From positions 15,254,501 to 15,318,500 of the forward strand of contig OX419761.1 of the NCBI GenBank assembly GCA_948567375.1: a DNA stretch of 64,000 nt. Reading direction: 5' to 3'. Position 1 is the stretch's first letter; each line of letters starts with the position of its first letter. Below the pieces are notes generated by a model. That model saw only the letters and a program-made list of their open reading frames with translations. It did not search any database and was not told the origin of the DNA. Origin of the DNA: Lunularia cruciata. Lineage: Eukaryota; Streptophyta; Marchantiopsida; Lunulariales; Lunulariaceae. A program made the translations under genes and the position numbers. Below are positions 1-12,200 of the stretch, piece after piece.

Positions 1-99
1 AAGTATCAGAGTCTATTGGGCTGCTTCTAGAGCTTGTACTCATATATGCGGATAGTCATTAGAAGTTGTTCAAAATATGTTTGCTAAATATTTATGACA

Positions 100-205
100 G
101 TAGTAGAAAACACGGAGGATGGGAAGACCCAACAAACCGTACAAGGGTGAGACGAGAGAGGTAAAATGGAGCTAAGCCCAATAGAGTCGATATGAGAAAT
201 TAGCC
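100..205 (-). repeat. Repeat family M, copy 1 (LINE 3'-UTR-like)
   Basis: This stretch carries a GGATGGGAAGACCC block, an ACAAGG block and a degenerate version of the stem TGGGGCTAAGCCCCA, in the same order and spacing as copies near 35.19, 39.24 and 40.61 kb. The copy at 35.19 kb lies at the 3' end of a LINE-like element on the minus strand, so this is probably a 5'-truncated relic of that family. The strand given assumes that origin. Confidence 0.6.
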
Positions 206-1812
206 ATAGGACAATAGTCCTATATTGACTTTCAAAGATTCAGCACTTAAATTAGATGATGTCTTTACTTTGCTCTTTGAACAAAGACTGGGCAGAACCG
301 AATCAGAATCAGCCCTAGTACTGTACGTTTTCAAGTTATCTCAATATTTGTAATTTGAGAAATAATCGTTCACAGAAAGTACATGGAATTTTTTAGATCT
401 CGAGAAATCATGACACCATTCTTCCCTCTAGGCTAGACTCATTTATAACGATCAATTCTATAGTTTGAGTACTAGCAGATCATAATTATGAATGTACGGA
501 AGAGCAGTGCCTTCTAATAATGGTATTGCTTCTCATATGTGTAAAAAGTACCAATACTGATCAGTGACAAATTTCTAATTACATGAGAATACTCAAGGCT
601 TTTACATCCAGCAAACAAGGCTGGCAATTGACTCTTATGTTGAGGGTTTTCTATACCCATTATGGTGACCACGCCTCATTGGCATCGGGTAAGTACTAAA
701 GCTTAGGTTGAGAATGATCTATTAGCAATACACTGGAGCAGCAGGACTTGGATTGTACAAGTACACTCTCATCAAAACCATGTTATTACGTGGTAAAAAA
801 TATTCGTTCTCTAACGAAAAATGAAAAGAGAAGTCCTGTTCTATGAGACAATATGCTACGTGCCTTTCCTCATCAGATGAACAGCTCCTTGACCTTGTAA
901 TGGCGAGAACAACTTGGACAAGCAAGCATGCATGTTGTTTACAGATAGATCCGACAGACCAGGAAATGATCAGAACACAAGGAAAGTGAGAGCACAAGTG
1001 TGTCTCCCGCATCAATTTTGCTATGTAGCTCCTTCCGCTTTTAAGTTTCATTATTGAATCATATGTTGAATCACAAACAACATCTTTCACGAAGTCCATG
1101 GAAATGGACACTACTCGTTATCATATTCAGAGGACTTCGTGGTAACCTGTACTCTGAGGGTCAACTTTCTCAAATGCGGACCCTTCAACATCAGAACTAA
1201 GCTACCGATCCATTTGAGACTTACTACCACCTATCATTAAATTTACTTATCACTAGTGCTTACGTACACACTGAATGAGAAGGCCTGCAAAAGACCCTTG
1301 GACGATGAAGTTCATCGCAACCATCAGTCTGATCCCATTTGACAAATGCCTTGTAACGGTAAACCTCGAGAGAAAAAGGCGACCATGTAGAACACACGAG
1401 ATAAACCTCGAGCAGACTTTGAGTTATAAATGATGACGGAGTGTTATAACAGTAATACATCATAATAACATGCTAAAGTCATCAGGAAAACCTCGGTTCT
1501 GATGAACGGAGCGGTGTATGTCGCTACAAGAGTTGGCATAAAATTATCCTTCGTGGCGTAGAATCGGATTAGCCGGCCCCAAATTCGTCTGATTGGTGCA
1601 GAATTCATCTGAAGGTGATTCGATTTAGACGAAATTGATTGAATGCACCGCGGTCAAGCCGTCATCAATTGACTGGCAATTTGATGTACAATACCGGTAC
1701 TTGACAATCCTGCTCTGGCTCATTAGACTCTTCATGTAGCAAGTAAAATGCCTCCGCGTGTATGTAGCAAGTTAGCATATACAGTTTCTGCAAGGTCTTT
1801 TGCAAGAAAAGA

Positions 1813-1866
1813 GCGACCGCGTAGAAAACACGAAGGATGGGAAGACCCCATCGAGCCGTACATCTT
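1813..1866 (-). repeat. Repeat family M, copy 2 (short fragment)
   Basis: A shorter fragment of the same family: GACCGCGTAGAAAACACG followed by GGATGGGAAGACCCCATC. It stops before the stem-loop. Its upstream block GACCGCGTA matches the copy at 40.61 kb, which shows that this block belongs to the repeat rather than to its flank. Confidence 0.55.
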
Positions 1867-3553
1867 TTGCAAGCATTCCGCCTGACACAGTCTTGTCCTG
1901 AATCCATGAGGAGAATATTAAGAGAACGGGTGATTGGTTCCTTTAGTTGATTTGGGATTCCGGCTATTGATATTAAGTGGAACAATTAAAAGAACTTGCC
2001 GTGACATTCTTCTTATGAGAAGTCGAAACAAATAGTCAGAAACAGCCAATTGGAATTCCATCGTAGAAGCAGACAGAATCTCTGCAGCCTTCTCTTTTTA
2101 CTTACCAAAATGATTGTAACTTGGAGCTATGAAAACCATCATATGTTTCCATTTAAATTCATGTTGAACTCTCCGTGTTTTACACAAACGTACTTAGCGG
2201 CAAGAAAAGGCGAGCACTTACTCGGAATAGTGCGATAATCAACACTAATCGGTTTCACTTTAAGTTTTTCTGTCCGTAACTCGATGCAAGGGAGATCTAC
2301 AGGATATCCCATACATTCTTACTCTGTAACCTTATAAAAGTTAACGGGTCATGTTTTTTTATCACTCGTAAACTTTTGTGGGTTATGGAATGACCCTGAT
2401 ACCATAGGGGCTGAAAAATCAAGCCAAAATTTGCACCAGGGAGAAAGGAAATCCAAAGCCTATAATTTTACGGACCATTCATACCTAATCTTGATTAGGT
2501 CTTCGGGAGGCTAACGAGATCAACCTACCTCCCGGTAAATTCCAGAAGTGAAACCCACTTATATGTGTCATCAACATTATATCTGAGTTGACTTCAGAAC
2601 TAAAATTTGAGGCACTTGTACAGCACACTTTTGTTCAAGTGTTTCACATTGACAATGACCTTAAACATCAATCTGTAACTACAGTGAACAAATTGTATAG
2701 GCCAAACCTCTGTGATTCGCTCTAATCGCTACGGGTTCTAACCTTACAGATCACTATCACTCTAGAGTTTACTACTAAGAATGATGAATTACGCGAACTA
2801 TCAAGTTGAAGAATTACTAATAGTACACTATCAAAGCAATATTCCACCACTCATATTAAAATATGGTATTTATGTTCAACTATTTACTAATCCAAATATG
2901 GTACAAAAGCTTTATTTTTGGGTAACTAAACTCCTGGATAATATATGAACTATCATACATTGTGTATCACAATGAGGTTTTTATGTTCCAACTAACTTCT
3001 TAATGAGATGATTTTGTATATTATATACTTCATGCAATTGTGAAATGGGTTGTATTTACGGGAAGAACATTAGTATCTTGGATGAAGAATTTGATATCTT
3101 TTGCAATTGATACCCTAGATTGCCAACTGTTGCAAAAGATAGCCTTCAATTGCTATAATATTCGTGTATCCAACTCGGCTACGTAAAGATGCAAATTGAT
3201 TTTTGTCAACTAAATCGTCGACTTATTACTCCTTGTACAAATATAAATCTTGTAACAATAACCAACCCATTCAATCAACTTCAATATCTACACCTAGGAG
3301 TATTTGACAAGGTATACTCAATATGAATGATTCTCTTTGTTATACTAGGAAATCCTTTTTATCGTCCTACAATGCTTAAGTCTTAGATTACATATGGTGT
3401 AAGCTAAGTAATGGATGAGTATACAATGTTGCTCAATTGAATGAGTATACAATGTTGTTCATTTGTACTGCATTTTAACAGTGGAGTTGCTGCATTACAA
3501 TCTTCTCAAGAATAATCATGCATTCTTAAAGGACAAATAGTTATCTTGATATA

Positions 3554-3696
3554 ATCTTGTTTGAGGATGATAGAGAGTTTATATTGGCTCAATTAATCTT
3601 ATGCTCATTTCTTGTCCAATCTCAATCTTGTTTGAGTATGATATAGAGTTTAAATTGGCTCAACTAATCTCATGCTCATTTCTTGTCGAGTCTCAA
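3554..3696. repeat. Two-copy tandem repeat, about 72-bp unit
   Basis: The segment starting AATCTTGTTTGAGGATGATA and running to TTTCTTGTCCAATCT is repeated immediately with about ten substitutions. It lies inside the AT-rich degraded region and has no coding meaning. Confidence 0.8.
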
Positions 3697-4268
3697 TACC
3701 CAAATAATGATGGTACTTTTCAATGTCATTCATATGAATTTTCAATTTCAATAGGGTTGCATATGATGATTTCAACATCCAAATAATGATGATCCTTTTT
3801 CAATGCCATGTGAAAATTTAACTTCAATATGGATGTCTATGATGATTTATTATCCACATTATCATTATAAATGAAATTTAATTTCCTTTGTGCAAACTTA
3901 CTATTTCTATGTAACTTATCTTATTGGTGAAGCAAGACAAAGTGAGAATCAATAACAAAATACCATTTATGTAAGGATATCATTGCTTGATTTGTGCATT
4001 AACTATTTAAACTTTCACACTTTCTTTTGGCCATGGCTTTGCTTACTAACATGAACTCCTTTAGTGATATAAATATCATCATTAAATATACCTCTCAAGA
4101 AAGTTAGCTTTACATCCAATTGATAGATATGAAGGTTGTATTTTCTCTCAATAGCAAAGATGATGTAAACACATATTTGAACTAAAAGTTGCATTCTTAC
4201 TCTTTAGGTATTAGTTTCTAACAATGTGTATAAACTTACATTTGGAAGGTCATAAAATTGGCATTCTA

Positions 4269-4295
4269 TTGCACACATGTGCAACATGTGTGCAA
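4269..4295. repeat. Perfect inverted repeat, 12-bp arms
   Basis: TTGCACACATGT, a GCA spacer, then ACATGTGTGCAA: a perfect 12-bp inverted repeat able to form a hairpin or cruciform. No flanking transposon ends are visible. Confidence 0.85.
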
Positions 4296-4474
4296 CTTAC
4301 ATCATCTACACTTACATGATATTTTAGTACCCACTAGTGTTAACTTTTGAGTCTTCAATATTGAACCTTGGGATTCAATCTATTTTATTTGCTTTCAATA
4401 ACATGAGTTAGTCATAGTTTAGAATATGAGTTCTTCATTGTCCGAGTCCTTGTATACTGTAGTTCCTACCTAAT

Positions 4475-4683
4475 GGACACTTATCAATATACTCTATCTA
4501 GGTCAAATAGATGCACAAGTGAATCATGATTTACAACAACTTTCTTGATAGTTTTGTAAGGACAAACATCCTTCATAGTGGCCACTTATCAGTCTACTCT
4601 ATCTAGGTCAAATAGATGCACAAGTCAGTCATAATTTACAACAACTTTCTTGATAGTTTTGTAAGGACAAAATCCTTCATAGT
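4475..4683. repeat. Two-copy tandem repeat, about 105-bp unit
   Basis: Two adjacent copies beginning GGACACTTATCAATATACTC and GGCCACTTATCAGTCTACTC and ending in CTTCATAGT, about 95% alike. It sits in the degraded copia-like region, so it is a duplication that happened after that element decayed or as part of its decay. Confidence 0.8.
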
Positions 4684-5299
4684 TTATAGTCATTATAAAT
4701 GAACTCCCGTATATTATCCATAACTTCCATATAGGTTAAGTTTAAGTTTCTTGGTATATATGTCATGATGTTATGCTCTTGGCATGTATGTCATGATGCT
4801 AATTTATTACTAGATCTATACCAAGGTTTGGATCTTAAATAGGTTCAATTTATGACTTAAATTGATGACTAATCATTAGTTCTACATTTTTGTCCACTTC
4901 ATGCACCTAGATCAACTCAAAAAGTTGGACAACCAAAGAAATTATATTGATACTAAAGGAATTATCATATGGACTTAGGTCAAATTTAGACTTCTTAGAA
5001 AGTTTTCAGCTAATTTTTACAAGTGGTAAAGACCTTATCTAGGACAACCTGTTCAGAACTAAACCCATTAATTTTATAGAGATGCAGCAAAAAGAAGATA
5101 GATGTTGTTTCTCCATAATAGAGTTTTTTTTGTTCAATTAGAAATTATGGTTCCTTTTTACAGACTATATTATTAAGCTCAGTGAACTTTATAGTTGGAC
5201 TATAATGAGTAAAGTTTTGTGTTTGATTAGAAATTTTAGTTCCTTCTTTTTCATAATTAGTGTAGACTATATTATTAATTTGTGTTACTTTTGAAGTAA

Positions 5300-8200
5300 C
5301 TTCTTCCATTAGCATGGATCACATTAATTCAGGCAATTGGGAATCTATTTTTAATTAATGAGGAGTTGAAATAAATATTTTTGATTTAGATTATTTCATG
5401 GTAAATTTTATTATTTAATTATTCAAAAATAAATATGGTTTATATACATATATAAACTTAGTTTTAGAGTAGCTTAAAGACTTGGAATTCAAGAAAAGTA
5501 GATGAAGAGTTTACTCTACCTGAATTTGGATAATAATTGCAAGGGAGTGAAAATAAAGACAAAAATCCATGAACTGGAAGGAAATATTCTCACATTTTAT
5601 AGTATGATTATTCTATTAAGATGTAAACTTGAAATATTATCTTAAAACCAAAATCTACAATTATTAACTTAAATTAGTATTTAAAATTAAACTAATCCTA
5701 TTATTGTGGACCTCACCAATTAAGTTTACACACTCATTTGCACAAAAGAGTGTGGTTGGAGTAAGAAAGGCTAAGTATTATAATGAATTTCATGTCAAGA
5801 AATAATATTAACATTCCTAAAACTATCCCCTTAATCATATCGTGGCTAAAAAAATTAGCCCTAAGTATTATTATTGCTTTATGGTGTCTCGTACTAGAGA
5901 TAAAATAAATAAAATATTATTATTATAATACTTGTTGCGGAGGAAATAACATCTCTTTGTTGTCACATAAAGAAAGAATACTTTTATCATTTTATGAAGT
6001 GGAAGTGTGGATCTTCTTAGTGTCTTCAATCTCAAAAATATTTTTACTCGGTAACATTTACATTTACAACACCAAACCCTTTCATTTTCAAGGCTAACTG
6101 TAATTTAATACTTGGAATCGTTAAAAGAAAGTACATTTTCATTTGGCCTAAGTTTTGTGTTAATAAAGTTGATAAATGGGTTCTTTTGGTTTGTATTCCT
6201 ACATCTGAAAGTTTCAAGGGTCAAAATTTGTCAAGTACTAAGATTATACGTTAAAATCAATAATTAAACTTTCCACCATATTTTCCCTCTTGTTTGTAGT
6301 TATGTAATAGCACCTTGACTAACTCTTTCTTGCTTTTGTAATCAAAATGTCCCCTAAACACTTAAGGAAATGACTGGGCATACTAAATTCAACTAGACAT
6401 AGATCAATTACAAGTACGTTATAAAAGCATATTAAAGATATCAAGATTTAAGATGCAACGAAAAGCAAGAGCTAAGAGTATGTAAGTAGAAATATTTTCC
6501 AGAGATGAAGCTTAAGCGTATGAGAACAAAGATAAAGATAGTAGGGGTTCTAAGCTTTATTCTATTGATTTGATAAAAGGTTGGACTAAAGGTTGAGACT
6601 TAAAGGAACTATGAGACTTGATAATAGCTGATTTGTACACATTACAAAAGTTATATTCTAACACACATCCAGCATACTTTGAATGAGTGTCCAAAGCAAA
6701 GCCAATAATATGTAATTTATTATGTAAAAATTTCCAATAAAATGTTAACAAATGAAGAGTTGAATTTGGAACCCTTTTCCAGACAGTTCAATTATTATTC
6801 TCTATGATTGAGACATCTAAAAACAAAATATTTAAAATTAAACTCTATGCAGTATACATAAATATAGACATATGGGGAACAATGGCATTCGACTCTATTG
6901 TCCGCTTCTGCTCCTTTTAGAGGTAGTGGACGTTTCAAAGTTAGTCTTTGAGATGAAGAGCACAGAGAGATTTGCCATTGACTTGCATTTCTCTCGCTGA
7001 ACCAGAGGACCCTACTGTATTGGTGTGGTTGCGTCCTGTATTGTACTCCTCCCACAAACACAGTCATCTTCCTCGTTTGAAATTCTCTTGAGCAATGTGC
7101 GGATGGAGACCCAATATCTGTTCAACTTGAGGTTAGTGGACTTTGCATTTAGCCCAAATTTTCAGGAACTTTGAGTAGACTTTGTTGAGGCTGACGAATG
7201 TGGCGTATTGAAGGCTTCATATGATGAAGAATTGCAGTACACACTCAGAACAAGTAAAGGTACTTCTGCTTTCGAGACTTTCTTTCCAGCGTCATGGAAG
7301 ATTCTCATTTTGAAATGAGCGCTGTCAAAGTCGAGATCTTCGAGGTTTCTATTATTCTCTATTTTGTCCTCTCGATGTTAGTTTTCAACTACAATGTGTA
7401 TATGATTTATTTTGATTCTTGGTATCTCACTTTCCTAATCTTGTATCGTAGAGGATGGGACACATTTTAGCCACTTAGTAACAATTCTTATAATATTTAG
7501 ACTTGAAGATTCTTTTTCAGTTATGCGGGTGTGTCCTGACAGCTTTCGGAAGGTCCTTTAGGAGAAAGCTGTATACTCCAGTTAAATGGGAAGTTGTTAT
7601 CAATTCTGAGTGGAGAACATAAAAGTTACACGCACCGAGCTTTCTGAATATCTTATTCAACTTTGAACAAACAGTTCCAGGATGAGAGAGTCTATGGCAA
7701 TACTATTCTTCTAAATAAACAGATGGAATCTGTCCTGTTGTTTGTAAGATAACCATGATCGAAAGAGCTCAAAAACTTTTGTCAGATGAAATAGAGGAGT
7801 CGGTCAACACTTCTTCTTATACATATTGAAAATTCCTGCACTTTCTTTAAGGTATACATACTCAAAGGAGCCAGGTAAATTGCTATGATCTTCTCTAATT
7901 CCTCTGTCACAAATCTTTTCCTCTTGGGCCCCTCATGTGATGGTCTACGGCCCGCATTTTGGGCCAAATCCGGACTTCAATCATGAGATGAACAAATAAT
8001 GTTTCAAAGGCAATCAACAAACAAATGCCCTGTTTGAACACAACCTTCTTGTACGAGTTTAATGAAACACGCCTTAATGAATAACAGATTACTTGAAGAT
8101 TTCACCTTGATCAAATGGCCCACCCCTTTATGAAGAAGAAAATCGTTATCAAAATACGTGACACACACATCAGATAAAGCCCGTGAAGTACGGCCTGAAG

Positions 8201-8600
8201 GACACTGAACGACGCTTGGGCAGACGGCCCAAGTGTCCTTCAGTGGGAAACGTGGATGAGATCCAATCCAGGTCGAGGGTACTGGGGACACGCCAGGTGG
8301 TCAGACAGTCCACTTACTGACTCCAGTGAGTGCGAATCTAACGGTGCTTTGGGACAATTCTGTTAATCTTCTGCTTCAGGGTTCCTCTCAAGTAAGGGTG
8401 GACGGAACGGACCATGGTTGCAGTTGGTCATTGGGGGTGATGGGTGTAACGCAGTAGTAGTACCCTAGGATGGATGGAGTAACGCAGGTGCAGTGAAAGC
8501 CGTGGGGCCTTCTCGCTGCTTCCTTCCCTTCCTCTGAGGCCTCCGAGGGAGAAGCGTCTGAAGGTGAAAGTGGTCATGTCTACAGAACAGCAAGAACCTC
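5300..8600. other. Intergenic, no supported gene
   Basis: The part from 5.3 to 6.8 kb is very AT-rich with no coding signal. From about 6.85 kb the GC content rises. Short open frames at 6.8-7.1, 7.8-8.0 and 8.0-8.3 kb on the minus strand have no recognisable domain. The last few hundred bases lead into the Toc64 gene and probably contain its promoter and leader. Confidence 0.5.
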
Positions 8601-8644
8601 AAAAGGCAAAGGGAGACGAAACGAGAGGTGATGTCCTGAGCTCT

Positions 8645-8744
8645 GAAATTGGATTACGGACGTCACGTTGCGAACGTCGGAAGCAGTGGGGATGTCCGGG
8701 TTGATGACGAGAAGCTCTTGGACGCGTTGAAGCGGTTACGAGAG
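8645..8744 (+). other. Possible non-coding or leader exon upstream of Toc64
   Basis: A GC-richer block ends in a good 5' splice site (AGAG|GTGAGA, donor at 8745). One frame is open and reads like coding sequence (DYGRHVANVGSSGDVR..., then DDEKLLDALKRLRE) but has an upstream stop and no ATG. It could be a 5'-UTR exon of the Toc64 gene starting at 9288, or a relic. I cannot identify a matching acceptor with certainty. Confidence 0.25.
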
Positions 8745-9287
8745 GTGAGAAATACCTTTTGTTATAGATTTAGGGTTTAGAGTAAGAGCGCAAGGTTTTG
8801 TTGTGAGGAGATTGAAGCAGGTTGATTCTGATCGAGTACAGGTTTCGAGGAGGAGTGGTCTGGTGCTGCTGCTGTGGATTTTAGAGCGTTTGAATTGCAC
8901 TTGTCGTGGATCTGAACTGAGGAGGGTCAGGGATGGTCGATGAATCTTAGGAGTTTAGGACTGGTTTGGAGTCTTTGTGCAGCAACTGGGGGGGTTCCTT
9001 TTGGTTTAATTCAGCTCTGGGGATCTGCGAGGACGCAGGCGTGTGAATTGGTTTTGGAGAATCCATGTGATGATCAAGACGAACATTGTACTTGTTTAGT
9101 CAAAGGCAGGAGTTGGATGGTAGGATTTTAATTCAGCATGACAGATGCAATTGATCACAGCTCGTTTCTTTTCGACTCAGGACTTTCCAAGAGTAGATGT
9201 ACACTGCTGAAATGAGGATCTGGTGTGGAGCGTTTCATTAGTGGAACTCCTGGGAAGACCTCTACGAGAAGATATTACGACGGGAGG

Positions 9288-12200
9288 ATGTCATCCTTAC
9301 TGGCGAAATCATGGATGCTCTTGGGTCTTGGAATAGCTGGACTCATCATCTTAGGGCGACGACAGCGAGCTGCCCTCGAGAAGGGGCACGGGGCTTTCAT
9401 ACAGTATTTCGAGCTTCTGCCGGCTCCTCCCCCTCCTCCTCCGAAAGCACCTCCTCCATTGACTGGGATGACCTTTGCCGTCAAAGACATGTACGCTTCC
9501 TATAAACTTGACGTAGCATGGAACGCATGGTGCACGTTCAACTTTTCACGTTGTGTGACGACGACACACGACATGCCCTCTATGCATGTGAGCGGAGAGA
9601 TTCATTTCAAAGGGTGCTAGTCTAGAATTGAACAAACCAGGCTTGTAGGGGGTGGAGGTGTTAGAGTCGTGCTTGGAATTGAGAAAGAGGCAATCCGGAA
9701 ATTGTGGGAGTTATAGAACATTCATTGATGCACTTTCTTGAGTTTGAATTTGTCGACGAACCTCGTCGCGGTGTAGTGAAGAGGATACGGAGGTTTTAAA
9801 TGCAATTGATAAACAAGGGATTCTGGTCATGAACTTCTATGTTGTACTCCCGGATGCGCAGATTCGATGTGGAGGGAATGGTCACAGGTTTCGGGAATCC
9901 CGATTGGCTAAGAACACATGAGCCGGCTACTAGGACCGCACCAGCTGTTGAGCTGATATTACAAGCTGGGGGAAAATGCATCGGGAAAACTCACATGGAC
10001 GAGTTTGCGTACAGGTAGAAGCCTGTTCTGATACCAGGCCAGGAGTCTTTGATATTGATGTGGTTTCGTGTGAGCTATCTCCTACTAATACTATTCTCCA
10101 AAACATCTTACACGCTTTATCCTCTCTGGATGGACTTCTATTATCAGTATCAACGGAGAAAACAAGCATTACGGAACACCTGTGAATCCTGCTGCACCTT
10201 CTCGAATTCCTGGGGGTTCTTCAAGTGGTTCTGTGGTCGCCGTGGCAGCTGATCTCGTTGATTTCTCCCTTGGTAAGATGGTTTACTTGTCTCTTTACTC
10301 CTCTGCAAGTCTTTGTTGCTCGTCCTCTTGTTACTTCGTCGTTTGAACATAGATCGTTATTCTTTTACGACCTTAGGAGGTACGCCGTAGGCTAGGAATT
10401 TGGAATCACTGAAGGTCGAACATCCCACGCATGTGAAGTACCTGGACTCTCTTAAATGTCAAGCTCGAGTGAGTAACATTTTCGGGGTTATGTTTCCATT
10501 GACAGGAACGGACACTGGTGGAAGTGTCAGGGCTCCTGCTGCATTCTGTGGTACTCTAGGGTTCCGTCCTTCTCATGGCCTTATTTCCAATGAAGGGGTT
10601 ACTCCTATGGCCCAAAGTTTTGACACTGTCGGTGCGTACTATTAGCCACTTTCTACCTTAAAAGCCAATGTTCTCTTGACCAAATTGGTTGTGCGATAAA
10701 CGTGCCCGAGGATGTTTAAGACGGTTCACAATGGTGTTTTTCGGTTTCTCTTTCTGCAGGTTGGTTTGCCAAGGATCCAACTGTGCTACGCCAAGTAGGA
10801 CATGTGCTCTTACAGTTGCCTTACATGGAAATCAGACAGCCCCGGCGCATCCTTATCGCTGACGATTGCTTTAAAATGTCGCTGTTGCCCCAAGATGAAA
10901 TCCTGGGTGCTTTTCTCAGATCGGTTCACAAACTTCTTGGCCGTAGGTTCCTTCATCAAGTCTCTGATTTGCCATACTAACTTATCCATGTTTTGATTCA
11001 ATCGCAATTGGAAGCTTTATTTGTATGGTCTGAGGTGATGCACAAAGTGAGTATTTTCCTCTTGCAATTTTGCTGTATGGGATGCTTTGGGATTTGATTA
11101 GGTACTAAATGTACAAGATAACATTGGATTTAGCCTATACAGAGGAGTGGTCTAGACCTGGCTGGACTTCGTCAATGTTTGGTTACAGTGGTTGTATCCA
11201 AGCGTCTTGAGTAGGATTTAGGACCTCATGGAATGCATTTTCTTGTTATTTGGTCATTTGCAGGTCAAGTCGTGCAGGTGATTAACGTTGGGGACTACAT
11301 AGAAAGGAATGTTTCATCGATTAAGAGCTTTCGTGGAGCTGAAAACCTCACGGGTTCAACTCTGGAGGGTCTACGGGATGCCATGCGTGCTCTGCAGAGG
11401 TAATGGCCAAACTGTTACATTCGTGCATATTCACGCCGCTCAGCATACTCACTTTCCCCGACATACTTCCTAGTTTAATTTAATGATTTGTTTCTTTCCG
11501 GAAATCCTCTTCTCCAGCATTAAAATTCAATTACATGGAAGCTTAGACAACTTCTTATCGTGTTTTGAGGTATTGTGCGGCTGCTCTAACTGATTCGAGA
11601 ACTGTGTCGTATGACGACGTGTAGATGTGAGTTCAAAGATAACCATGGGGAGTGGATTAATTCAGTGAAACCAGACATTGGGGCAGAGACAGCAGGAAGG
11701 GTCAAGGATGCCCTTGAAGCCAGTTCTGACCTGGTTCCGTTGATTCACAAAATAAGAGAGCAGGCACGAATAGCGATGAACGACTTATTGAAGGTTCGTA
11801 GTAGCTTTTTATTCTTCCGTCCCCGTTTTCTCTATTGAATTGTGTTTGTACTTGGTTCGTATCATGAGACATTAACTTGGAGCGCTAACAGTGCTGATTG
11901 CTTGATGCAGAATGACACAATCCTTGTGCTTCCCACTGTTCCAGACTTGGCGCCCAGGTTAAACTCAAAAGAATCTATGCTCGGTGAATTCCGTTCGAAG
12001 GCCTTCACACTCCTCTGTATAGGAGGAATGTCAGGCTGCCCTCAGGTAGTGGGAGTCGTTATACTTGGTTTTGACAGGTCGGAAGTATTCAACTGTCTTG
12101 GTATGAAGGAAGTGTGCCAAGTTGGATGAACTTTCTGCCGAGCTTTAGGATCTTCCTGCAATTGCCAGATCAACTTGTCCTTGTTGTTTATCTAATTTGT

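Larger units (their letters stand above)
1..2800. other. Gene-free stretch with two repeat fragments
   Basis: No reading frame here resembles a known protein and the longest open frames (about 130 codons) have no recognisable motif. The only structure I can support is two fragments of a repeat family listed separately (about 100-205 and 1813-1866). Base composition is moderately AT-rich. I see no RNA gene. Confidence 0.6.
2800..5300 (-). mobile_element. Degraded AT-rich region with a Ty1/copia reverse-transcriptase trace
   Basis: Read on the minus strand at about 4160-4035, one frame gives a stretch with IYQLDVKLTFL followed by an acidic-IYI segment. This matches the start of the copia reverse transcriptase (Q-L-D-V-K-T-A-F-L-x-G ... 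IYM). The aspartate of the first catalytic box is kept but the surrounding frame is full of stops. No LTRs could be delimited, and RNase H and integrase are not convincingly visible. I regard it as an old, non-functional copia remnant; its boundaries are approximate. Confidence 0.5.

Noticed and set aside
722-1111. 129-codon minus-strand frame
   Set aside because: No recognisable domain, no splice-compatible neighbours and unusual composition; not distinguishable from a chance frame.
9275-9490. Minus-strand 71-codon glycine-rich frame over Toc64 exon 1
   Set aside because: It is the antisense of the anchor and proline-rich linker; the plus-strand frame is fully explained by Toc64.
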